64,000 bases of DNA from a virus, in IMG/VR virus record IMGVR_UViG_3300032241_002567, positions 1-64,000 of that record. One strand, given 5' to 3'. The notes beneath the pieces are model-generated. The model had not been told where the DNA came from, did no database searches, and was given only the letters and a program-made list of their open reading frames with translations. Shown here one piece after another: positions 56,218 through 64,000 of this stretch. Position 1 is the stretch's first letter. Each line of letters starts with the position of its first letter. The position numbers and the translations under genes were made by a program.

Positions 56218-59037
56218 ATGTCTCAAAATACCGGAACACTTGTAACTTCAACTCTTAGACCAAATGATTCATTAGATCCAATAGCAGTCATATTTTCAAA
56301 TGAAGCTAAGGGCGGACATCATTCCTATATAACTTATGCTAGTTTATTAGCCGATCAAGCTTCTTATCCTAATAGATTTGATTTTGGTATGTTGGCAACT
56401 GTTTATGCTGATCCTACTGCTTCAAATAATAATACTTATATTTTACAATATAATTATGCTAGTACAGCTTCTTCTGATCCAAATAACTGGGTTCAGTATA
56501 GCAATATACCACAGATAAATACTTCTGAATGGCAAAATTCTGTAATTTCAAGAACAAGTTCTATACCATCTATAATTAATAATGGTGATAGATATTTAAT
56601 TACAGGTATAATTGGTGGAACATCGACAGACATTAAAAGCTACAATTGGAATGGACATGTTGATAATATTGCTACTTATGATAATAGGGTTAATTTTTGG
56701 AATTTTACTTTTCCAAGAGAAGGTATGACAGTTCGTGTTGATAACGAAAATGATGTTTTATATAAATATATTGGAATATATGCTTCTGGTGGAACTTGGA
56801 TAAAAGAATATGTTAATCAAGTTTATTCATTAACTGCATCATCAACTGATGGTATTAATTTTACCGCAAATGCTAACTTGGTTGGTTATTATAAACCTTC
56901 TGTTTTTTATACAAGATTTTTAACATCTAGTGTTGGACATAACATGTATTTTAATATAAATAATATAGGTTCAGCTTCAGTAGTAAAAATTATTGGAAAT
57001 ACTTTACAACCATCTCTTAGTAATGGTGATTTTAATACTTCAATTGAGTATCAATTAATATGGGACGGAAGTCAATTTCAAGTGCCATTTAATTCAAGTA
57101 TTACAAATATAGGAAATCCAGAAGTTGGAAATACATATTCTGGCGGTGTATATAATTGGAACACAAGTCCAAGTTTTACACCATCTACTTCTATTGGCAC
57201 AGCAATAGACAGATTTAATAAAATTCTAGCTGGTCTAGTTCCATCTCCTTCTCCAGTATTAACAAATATGCAACCTATAGTTGGTTTTAGTGGTAGATTA
57301 ACATTTCCAATAAGTCCATCGCTCGTAAATAATTTTAATCCAGCAACTCCTTCTGTTCCATCTGGCTATGGTTCGGTAGGCATAGATGGATTATTCTCAA
57401 GTAATGGAAATAGAATTGGTATTTTAGCTGCTACAACTAGTAGTAATCGAAATTTAACAATATCCGGTATAATTAATTTGAATAGTAGTGGGACAAGCAG
57501 TGGTATTCCTTATTATCAAAATTCATTTGCCGACGCAAATCATGGATATCTTTATTTAGTTGTTAATGGTTTAACTATATCAACAGCAACTTTATCTAAT
57601 TTAGGTTCAATAGATACTACTTTTGGTTTAACACAACCAGGTTTTATTTTATCAGCAGCAACCGCTTCAAAATTTGCAACTGGAGCTGAGTTTGAGATTT
57701 ATTATGGTAGAACAGGTTCATATTATATACCAAATACTTCATATTTAGGTCCATATTCATATACTTCTTCAATTGGTTTAACAGCTAATCAATTTGGTTT
57801 TACAAGAGGATATAATTATGTAAAAATAATTCAAGATACGACTACTAATATAATAAATGTCCCTGGAATAGATTTTGTTATAGATGATAATCCAACAAAT
57901 ATAACTATAACATCTAATTCAATATCTTCAACTATTGGACCATCATATTATACTTTATCTGGTATAAAATATTATAATTATATACAAACTACTTATACGA
58001 CTAATATTAATAATGGTTATGGAAGCATTTATGCTGATGGAAATGCTATAACTATTACTGATTATTCTAATTCATTATCGACAAATGCTTCACCTGCTAC
58101 AAATTTAGCTGATGTTTATCAAAGTTTTCCTACTTTGAGTTCTAATCCATCTAATTTTAGTAGTTTTCAAATAACACCATATGTTAAAACATGGAATGTA
58201 AGTGGGCCTAATTTAAGAAGAATAAATGATTCTATTGCTTTTTATATTAAACAAGTTAATAAACCAGCAGTTAATAATGGCTATTTTTCATTTAATACTT
58301 CTTCAGGCGGAGGTTCTAATATTACAGGATTAGTATTTGATAATATGATAGGACAACTTTCAGTTGGATATACTGAATATTTCAGAGAGGAAAGTTTTAG
58401 ATTAGCATATATAATTGGATATCCATATGATAATACAAATCAGATTTCTAATAATCCTTATAATCCGACAGCCTCTTTGGCTACAGTTAATACTAATGAT
58501 TTACAGATTTATAATAATGCTTTACAATATCCAACTATTAATTTTTCAACAATAGGCTCTTCTACACTAACTAATTTAAATTATGGAATTAGCAGTGCTA
58601 ATTATTCTGGACTTTCTGGTAATAGATATTATTATCGTTGGTTTTATTTTTCTGGTTATGGCGCTAATTATAATTTTACATTAAATTTTACTGCATCTAA
58701 TACAACTATAGTTCCTTTAACAACTGCATTAAGTGGAAATAATATTCATGTTGAAGTTAAATTGCCATTTTTTGGCAGCAGTAGTGGACCATACGGTGGT
58801 ATAACTGGCTGGTTAGATGCTGCAACTACATTAAATACAGGAACTTATCCTAATCCAATAAATGGGGCTGGATGTATGTCTTCGACTTTGCCAATATTAG
58901 GTGGATATAATATTCAAATTGGTTGGTCTGGAACAAATATAGGTTCTGGTGGAAGTAATGGCTATTTATTAATGAGAATATCGGCTCCTAGTAGTTGGTC
59001 TGGTAATATAAGACAAATAACTGTAACACCTTTCTAA
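56218..59037 (+). CDS. Large tail fibre protein (939 aa)
   Basis: The sequence is long and of low charge, with many Asn, Ser, Thr, Tyr and Gly residues and repeated short strands. Residues ~40-130 (THYASLLADQASYPNRFDFG type) and ~185-195 (VRVDNENDVLYKYIG) resemble attachment domains of Bacteroidetes phage fibres. The rest looks like several beta-sandwich domains with a C-terminal jelly-roll-like close (GWSGTNIGSGGSNGYLLMRI). No enzyme motif is found. It is probably the main receptor-binding or stalk protein. Confidence 0.68.
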   Translation: MSQNTGTLVTSTLRPNDSLDPIAVIFSNEAKGGHHSYITYASLLADQASYPNRFDFGMLATVYADPTASNNNTYILQYNYASTASSDPNNWVQYSNIPQINTSEWQNSVISRTSSIPSIINNGDRYLITGIIGGTSTDIKSYNWNGHVDNIATYDNRVNFWNFTFPREGMTVRVDNENDVLYKYIGIYASGGTWIKEYVNQVYSLTASSTDGINFTANANLVGYYKPSVFYTRFLTSSVGHNMYFNINNIGSASVVKIIGNTLQPSLSNGDFNTSIEYQLIWDGSQFQVPFNSSITNIGNPEVGNTYSGGVYNWNTSPSFTPSTSIGTAIDRFNKILAGLVPSPSPVLTNMQPIVGFSGRLTFPISPSLVNNFNPATPSVPSGYGSVGIDGLFSSNGNRIGILAATTSSNRNLTISGIINLNSSGTSSGIPYYQNSFADANHGYLYLVVNGLTISTATLSNLGSIDTTFGLTQPGFILSAATASKFATGAEFEIYYGRTGSYYIPNTSYLGPYSYTSSIGLTANQFGFTRGYNYVKIIQDTTTNIINVPGIDFVIDDNPTNITITSNSISSTIGPSYYTLSGIKYYNYIQTTYTTNINNGYGSIYADGNAITITDYSNSLSTNASPATNLADVYQSFPTLSSNPSNFSSFQITPYVKTWNVSGPNLRRINDSIAFYIKQVNKPAVNNGYFSFNTSSGGGSNITGLVFDNMIGQLSVGYTEYFREESFRLAYIIGYPYDNTNQISNNPYNPTASLATVNTNDLQIYNNALQYPTINFSTIGSSTLTNLNYGISSANYSGLSGNRYYYRWFYFSGYGANYNFTLNFTASNTTIVPLTTALSGNNIHVEVKLPFFGSSSGPYGGITGWLDAATTLNTGTYPNPINGAGCMSSTLPILGGYNIQIGWSGTNIGSGGSNGYLLMRISAPSSWSGNIRQITVTPF

Positions 59038-59055
59038 TAAGTAAGAGATTTAAAA

Positions 59056-59068
59056 TTTAATATATAAA
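59056..59068 (+). promoter_or_regulatory. TTTAATATATAAA box inside the fibre block
   Basis: An exact TTTAATATATAAA copy ends 20 bp before the ATG at 59089, after the 939-aa gene, so the second half of the fibre block may be transcribed separately. Confidence 0.5.
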
Positions 59069-59088
59069 ATAAATAAATTAAATTTTAA

Positions 59089-60432
59089 ATGGGGTTATCA
59101 TCACTTACACTGACAAATATTGCGTTTAAAAATGTAATAGGCAAAGCATTAGGATGGACAGCAAATGATTGGTATGTAGAGCAAAGACCTATTAGCTTTA
59201 ATATTACTTCTGATACGGTTTGGTTAGATACGATTAGTTCGACCCCATCAATTTCTGTTTCTAATAATATTGCCTTATCTGTAACTGCTTCTATGATTCC
59301 TGTTTCAGAATCACAACAAGGAAGCACATATCATGCTTATTTATTAATTTGGCCGCCAACACCACCTTCTGGTATAGATCCATTAACAGATGGAACTTTT
59401 TCTTATGGTTATGGTGTTTTAAGTGGTATATCATCAGGAAATACAATTAGAAATATTATACCAGATAAATTTGGAGTTGGTTATCGCCCAAATATATTAT
59501 TAACAGATAATACTATATTAAATCCTAATGATTCTAGGGCTTGGTATTTGCAATATAATGCTGGTGTATATTATCAGGATTCAATGCCTACCCCTAATCC
59601 AGCAACAGCATCAGTTTATGTCTATATTGGTAACACTTTAAAATCAAGACCAAATATACCTTATAATAATAGTAATTTAACTTCTAATAATGTTGGTGGT
59701 ATTTTAAGTAATACATCATTTAATAATGTTACTAGTAATGCTATATTTGATATGCTGCTTTATCCAGCTTTACAACCTAGTTTTATATCATTTAATATAC
59801 AAAATATTAATTCACCATACGAAATTGGATCCAATTTTTCATCAGGTTCATATACGATGAGTTATGTTATTGCTAATTCAGCAAGCATTATAAGTAATAG
59901 TATATATGCTTATGGACCGACAAATTCTATAATTTATGGACCGACAAATAATAATGGTATAATACCAAATACTTTTTTATCTACTTCTTATAATGTGCCT
60001 ACTAATTTAACTTATAGTATAAGCGCTCAAACTACAGCTGGTATAATAATAGAGACTTATTCAACCATTAGATGGAACTATGGAGTTTACTATGGTAATT
60101 CAACTCAATCTCTATTGACTGATTATCATAATTTTATAAGTTATCAAACTAGTTTGAATGGTTTGTCACTTGGAAGATATACTTTACCAGGTGGAACTTA
60201 TTCAACATATAAATATATTATGGTGCCTGATTCATTTGTAACAATTAGCAATATATTATGGAATGGCTTGCCAGTGGTATTGGCTGACTTAACAGATGGT
60301 TACACATTTAGTAGCAATAATTTGAATTATAATTTTATTAATTTTTCAAATGTTAATGGAATTTCATCGAATTATAAAATATATAGAACTAAGAATATGT
60401 TGGCGGCAACAATGTCAATAAATATTGTATAA
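59089..60432 (+). CDS. Tail fibre/adhesin protein, paralog of the 334-aa gene (447 aa)
   Basis: The middle has FNNVTSNAIFDMLLYPALQP and following Ig-like strands, then IRWNYGVYYGNS, in the same order as the 55203-56207 protein. The N-terminal ~190 residues are a separate domain beginning MGLSSLTLTNIAFKNVIGK and containing DWYVEQRPISFNI, which looks like a fibre-attachment part. It lies in the fibre operon and should be virion-bound. Confidence 0.65.
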   Translation: MGLSSLTLTNIAFKNVIGKALGWTANDWYVEQRPISFNITSDTVWLDTISSTPSISVSNNIALSVTASMIPVSESQQGSTYHAYLLIWPPTPPSGIDPLTDGTFSYGYGVLSGISSGNTIRNIIPDKFGVGYRPNILLTDNTILNPNDSRAWYLQYNAGVYYQDSMPTPNPATASVYVYIGNTLKSRPNIPYNNSNLTSNNVGGILSNTSFNNVTSNAIFDMLLYPALQPSFISFNIQNINSPYEIGSNFSSGSYTMSYVIANSASIISNSIYAYGPTNSIIYGPTNNNGIIPNTFLSTSYNVPTNLTYSISAQTTAGIIIETYSTIRWNYGVYYGNSTQSLLTDYHNFISYQTSLNGLSLGRYTLPGGTYSTYKYIMVPDSFVTISNILWNGLPVVLADLTDGYTFSSNNLNYNFINFSNVNGISSNYKIYRTKNMLAATMSINIV

Positions 60433-60446
60433 AAAAAATTAAAAAA

Positions 60447-61184
60447 ATGGCAGGATATACAGGCTCGATACCACTCACAGGATTTATAGCTCCAACAGAT
60501 ACAGCAGATACTTATCCAGTTATTGATCCTTTATTTGGAATCGACGGTTTCAGAAATGTACCTACTGAAACTGATATGAACAACATACCTTTTAATAGAA
60601 GAAGACAAGGAATGGTGGTTGGTTGTAATGGAAGTGGAATTTATTATAAGTTATTACCTGGTCCTTGGACAGGAACAATTACGGATTGGAATAATTTTAT
60701 AACTTCGCCGTTAGCTGGAAATGTATCTAGAACGCAATATTTAATTGCGGGAGGTTCTGTAAGCATACCACAGAATTATCAGTATTTGGTATACGGTGGG
60801 CTTATCATTGGCGCTTCAGGCTCATTACAAAATGATGGTAGAGTAATTATAATCAATGGAACTTTATCTTTTGTAGGCAATGGTACTTACTCAGGAGCCG
60901 GAACATTAACCTATTTAACTGATTTCAGTAGATACAATGATTTAACAGGACCCGTACCAAACTGGAATGCAACACCTCCAAGTGTAAAATATTCAGCAAG
61001 TTTTAGTAGCACTGCTAATGTTCCATTAACTATTACACATGGATTAGGAACTACTGATATAGTATATTCTGTAAGAGAAAATAATAATTTCATCACATCT
61101 AATATACAAATCAATGATTTAAACTCAGTTATATTAACTACTGATGCGACAATAATAAATGGAAGGATAAATATTATAGGATAA
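60447..61184 (+). CDS. Short tail fibre protein (245 aa)
   Basis: The N-terminus, SIPLTGFIAPTDTADTYPVID, is like the start of many Bacteroidetes phage fibre proteins. The middle has beta-helix-like GGLIIGASGSLQNDGRVIII. The last ~50 residues (VPLTITHGLGTTDIVYSVRE...INIIG) match the final domain of the next gene (NVITHNLNTMFYIIQLFDY...VGIIIMG), a known type of fibre tip. It is 2 bp upstream of the 778-aa gene. Confidence 0.68.
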   Translation: MAGYTGSIPLTGFIAPTDTADTYPVIDPLFGIDGFRNVPTETDMNNIPFNRRRQGMVVGCNGSGIYYKLLPGPWTGTITDWNNFITSPLAGNVSRTQYLIAGGSVSIPQNYQYLVYGGLIIGASGSLQNDGRVIIINGTLSFVGNGTYSGAGTLTYLTDFSRYNDLTGPVPNWNATPPSVKYSASFSSTANVPLTITHGLGTTDIVYSVRENNNFITSNIQINDLNSVILTTDATIINGRINIIG

Positions 61185-61186
61185 AA

Positions 61187-63523
61187 ATGAGCGTAAATAA
61201 AATATACAATATACAAGAATGGCAACAAATTATCACTGCCTCTACACCAAGTGCTACTGCGAGTATCATTTATCCTAAGATAGATGGCAATTGGTATTAT
61301 ATGAATAGTGATGGAGTAGAAAGAATAATTTCTTTATCGTATAATTTAGGATATGGTTTGACATCTAGCACCTCTTATTCACCTTATAATTATATTTTAA
61401 ATCTTAATATTGATGGCTCAAGTCTAACTTTTTCTAATTCTCAATTGAGAGTTGGATATTTAACTTCTTCAGTTTTTTCACAATTAGGTCCATCAACAGC
61501 AAGTTATATTTTAAGTGTAAATACCACTGGTATTCCATATTGGATTCCATTTTCAGCACCAGGAATAAATGGTAATATAAATTATATTTCAAAATTTGGA
61601 ACTTCTACTTCTTTAACTAATTCAAATATTTACGATGGTGGTACTTGGATAAGCATGTTTACATCGTCTAATAGTGCTATATCACCTAAATTATTTATAA
61701 ATGGTGGTATAGACGCAACAACTTATTATGTAAATTCTAATGTTACTTCAAATATTAATATAAGTTCGAATTCAGGAATTAATAATTTATTAAAAATACA
61801 AGCTCCTAGTTTTAATATATTTGACCCTTCTAATTTTAGTTTTGTTTTAGGAACAGATAATTCTAATGGTAATTCTTTATCATTACTAAGCAATCTTATA
61901 CAATTAACAGCTACTTCATCTTCTAATTTAACAGCATCTGTAGTTATGCCATTTGTTAAAGTTATTGGAATTGGAACAGCAAGCCCCACACATCTATTAA
62001 CTATATTTGCAACACAATCAGCATTTAGATTAATAGATGGTTCACAAGGTGCAAATAAATATTTAGTTTCTGATTCTAATGGTGTTGGAACATGGCAAAA
62101 TTTATTTATATCTGGTAGTGTATCATTGAATTTTGCAACAGCTTCTGGGTTGACAGTAAGCAATTATCAATATTCCATATTACTTGCTCCTAATTCTGGT
62201 TTAACTTTGAGCACTTTGGGTATTTCAATAAATCCATCTTCTGCTGGATATGGCTTGACTTATAGTTCTGGAAGTTTTAGTGTAATTAGAAATTTTTTCA
62301 ATTTTGGAAATGGTTTAACATTTTCTGGTAATACTTATTCTGTGAATCTTGGAATTAATAGTGGTTTGACATATAGCAATTCAAGTATAATAGTAGAAAT
62401 AGGAAGTGGGTTGACTATATCTAATGGAATAATTATTTCTACTAGTCAAATTCAAGATGGCATAACTTATTCTTTTCCTTATTATAATACAAGTTCTTTA
62501 TTTACAAGTTCAGTTATTTCACAAATATCAAACAATATATTAATAGGGGCTACTTCAAATTTTGGTTATAAACTTTATATTGCTGGTTCTTTTAGCTCAA
62601 CGGGTGACGCTTTTATAAACAATATTAATATTGGTAGAGGTTTAGGTATTAATAATTTAATTTTTGGAAATACTAATTTTGCAACAAACATTACACCAGG
62701 TAGTCAAAGTATAGCAATAGGTGATAATACATTATCAATTAGCAGTGGTGGCAGCGGTGCCAATATTGCAATTGGGTTTAATTCATTAACGAATCTAACT
62801 TCTGGTGTAAATAATATAGCAATAGGAAATAATTCTGGTGAAAGTAGTAATTCAAATTATTCAGTAGTAATAGGTTATAATAACACAAATTTTGGAAATA
62901 ATAGTGTAATAGTTGGTGCTGATTCTGGAAATAGTGGTGCTAATAATGTAACAATTGGTTATAAAAGTGGAGCTAATTCTACCAATTCTCAAAATGTATT
63001 TTTAGGATATAAAGCTGGGACAAGTTTTAATGGTAGTTATAGCGTATTTATAGGTGGTTATGATTCTAGTGTTAATGCTTCCAATAATATATTTATATCA
63101 GATGGTCAGGGAAATTTAAGAATTTATTCGCCATCTTCTGGTAATGTTTTAATTGGCACAATGTCTGAAACTGGTTCAAAATTAGTAGTTTCCGGCAGTG
63201 CATCTTTTTATGGTTATCTAAATATTGTTGATGGAACGCAAGCAAGTGGTAGAGTATTAACATCTGACGCAAATGGTATATCTACTTGGCAATCTTTAAC
63301 CGCTTCTGGTGTTGCGTATAAATATGCTTCTACACAATCGTTTATATCTTCTACACCTAATGTAATAACACACAATTTGAATACTATGTTTTATATTATT
63401 CAATTATTTGATTATTTAACTGGCGACGAAATAATGGGTTCTTATACTAATCGCGGATTAACTCAAGCAACAATCACATTATCATCTAATGTATCAAATG
63501 TTGGGATAATAATTATGGGATAA
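61187..63523 (+). CDS. Tail fibre/adhesin with YadA-head-like repeats (778 aa)
   Basis: The protein has a short N-terminal domain and a long run of 'G-L-T-x-S' strands (~330-430). Residues ~490-625 hold a series of 14-16-residue units such as NNIAIGNNSGESSN, YSVVIGYNNTN, NVTIGYKSGANS and NVFLGYKAGTS, as in the YadA-type left-handed beta-roll head of trimeric adhesins. The closing ~60 residues carry the tip module shared with the 245-aa protein. Trimeric, host-binding and located at the tail end of the fibre operon, it is the best candidate in the window for a receptor-contact protein. Confidence 0.72.
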   Translation: MSVNKIYNIQEWQQIITASTPSATASIIYPKIDGNWYYMNSDGVERIISLSYNLGYGLTSSTSYSPYNYILNLNIDGSSLTFSNSQLRVGYLTSSVFSQLGPSTASYILSVNTTGIPYWIPFSAPGINGNINYISKFGTSTSLTNSNIYDGGTWISMFTSSNSAISPKLFINGGIDATTYYVNSNVTSNINISSNSGINNLLKIQAPSFNIFDPSNFSFVLGTDNSNGNSLSLLSNLIQLTATSSSNLTASVVMPFVKVIGIGTASPTHLLTIFATQSAFRLIDGSQGANKYLVSDSNGVGTWQNLFISGSVSLNFATASGLTVSNYQYSILLAPNSGLTLSTLGISINPSSAGYGLTYSSGSFSVIRNFFNFGNGLTFSGNTYSVNLGINSGLTYSNSSIIVEIGSGLTISNGIIISTSQIQDGITYSFPYYNTSSLFTSSVISQISNNILIGATSNFGYKLYIAGSFSSTGDAFINNINIGRGLGINNLIFGNTNFATNITPGSQSIAIGDNTLSISSGGSGANIAIGFNSLTNLTSGVNNIAIGNNSGESSNSNYSVVIGYNNTNFGNNSVIVGADSGNSGANNVTIGYKSGANSTNSQNVFLGYKAGTSFNGSYSVFIGGYDSSVNASNNIFISDGQGNLRIYSPSSGNVLIGTMSETGSKLVVSGSASFYGYLNIVDGTQASGRVLTSDANGISTWQSLTASGVAYKYASTQSFISSTPNVITHNLNTMFYIIQLFDYLTGDEIMGSYTNRGLTQATITLSSNVSNVGIIIMG

Positions 63524-63602
63524 TATAAACAATTATATTTTATTTTAATATAGATAGAGGAACAAAAATAACTTATATATATTAAAAATAAAATATAATT
63601 CT

Positions 63603-64000
63603 ATGGAACAAGAACAAAAAGCTATGACCGAAGAAGATTATCTTAAAAGACATTTTGAGAAAATTGAACACAAAAAAACATTTACAGAACCTCAACAAAA
63701 TTTACCAAAACAACAAAAGGATAATTCCCGTTTTACAGATTTACAATACCAATCTTTTGATTGTAGTATTTTTCCTTGTGGTATGTTTTACCCAATCGGT
63801 ACTACTATTAAAATTAGACCAGCTTTAGTTAAAGAAATACAAGCTTATTCTATGGTTGATGATAATAATTTTCCAGATATTATTGATAAAATGAATGATA
63901 TGTTAATGGCTTGTGTAAGAGTCCAATATCCCAATGGTGATGTTGCATCTTATTTAGATATTAAAGAGCAGGACAGAATTTATATTTTATTTCTAATTAG
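63603..64000 (+). CDS. Baseplate hub gp26-like protein, N-terminal part (cut by window edge)
   Basis: The frame starts at ATG 63603 and is open to the right edge with 132 full codons. After a charged 45-residue start (MEQEQKAMTEEDYLKRHFEK) comes FDCSIFPCGMFYPIGTTIKI, RPALVKEIQAYSMVDDNNF and KMNDMLMACVRV, then EQDRIYILFLIR. T4 gp26 and related baseplate proteins have the same plan: 'L-P-S-x-G-x-F-Y', 'I-R-x-A-x-V-x-E-I' and 'R-F-Y-I-L-F-x-I-R'. The gene is set apart from the fibre block by an 80-bp AT-rich gap with TTTAATATAGATAG at about 63543. Confidence 0.65.
   Translation, partial: MEQEQKAMTEEDYLKRHFEKIEHKKTFTEPQQNLPKQQKDNSRFTDLQYQSFDCSIFPCGMFYPIGTTIKIRPALVKEIQAYSMVDDNNFPDIIDKMNDMLMACVRVQYPNGDVASYLDIKEQDRIYILFLI

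Noticed and set aside
1-64000. tRNA genes, which large phages often carry
   Set aside because: No cloverleaf with a GTTCRA-type T-loop was noticed on either strand by eye; a tRNAscan run would settle it.

Overview
The window looks like part of a large, very AT-rich T4-like myovirus genome whose host is probably a Bacteroidetes bacterium. The T4-like signs are a family B DNA polymerase fragment, a probable sliding clamp, a zinc-finger/Toprim primase, a UvsW-like helicase in two pieces, a UvsY-like protein, gp23-like capsid pieces, and a gp5/gp27-like baseplate hub set. The host guess rests on the almost complete lack of Shine-Dalgarno sequences, a signal peptide ending in KAQS, a small LTSC lipobox lipoprotein and the base composition. 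It is an inference. I saw no tRNA, rRNA, CRISPR array or integrase.

Layout. 1-2.2 kb: the start of a collagen-like fibre gene and a two-domain glycosyltransferase. 2.3-16.8 kb: a long leftward block of accessory and nucleotide genes. It holds an SF1 helicase, a secreted DRGH nuclease, an M20/M28/M42-type peptidase, an ASCH-like protein, a YopX-like protein, a tiny His/Tyr-rich lipoprotein, a PurA/PurZ-type synthetase, a HAD phosphatase, and a VWA protein grouped with a J-domain pseudokinase. 16.9-20.4 kb: rightward amidoligase, Nudix and DHH genes. 20.4-31.0 kb: baseplate and tail, with three separate peptidoglycan-hydrolase domains. 31.0-34.0 kb: a UvsW-like helicase broken into two halves around an EDxHD-type homing endonuclease, with Hint/intein-like remnants at both breakpoints. 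34-44 kb: a probable ADP-ribosyltransferase, a capsid-like protein next to ClpP, a HAD protein and nitrilase pair, an HNH nuclease, and primase. 44-50.4 kb: the C-terminal half of DNA polymerase with a strange interruption inside motif B, a homing endonuclease, a tandem array of shuffled major-capsid fragments joined to a repeated peptide module, the clamp, and a UvsY-like protein. 50.4-55 kb: a frameshifted ART-like gene, an LpxH-like phosphoesterase and glycosyltransferase pair, and a WYL-like protein. 55-63.5 kb: tail fibre and adhesin genes. 63.6 kb to the end: a baseplate-hub-like gene, cut by the window edge.

Four themes stand out. (1) Fractured genes: uvsW and the polymerase are both broken next to homing endonucleases, and the polymerase break carries a stop codon, a GC-rich hairpin and an upstream stem like those of T4 gene 60 translational bypassing. 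(2) A peptide module (core NRDRKIDSIL) occurs five times, fused to scrambled gp23-like pieces and to a small protein after the polymerase. (3) At least eight unrelated proteins start with variants of MKYLKLYE, which resembles the T4 capsid-targeting signal; one is a probable ADP-ribosyltransferase, as T4 Alt is. (4) A TTTAATATATAAA box sits very close to many start codons, on both strands, and is probably a phage promoter element.

Family assignments come from motifs read by eye and remembered family features. No database search was run.
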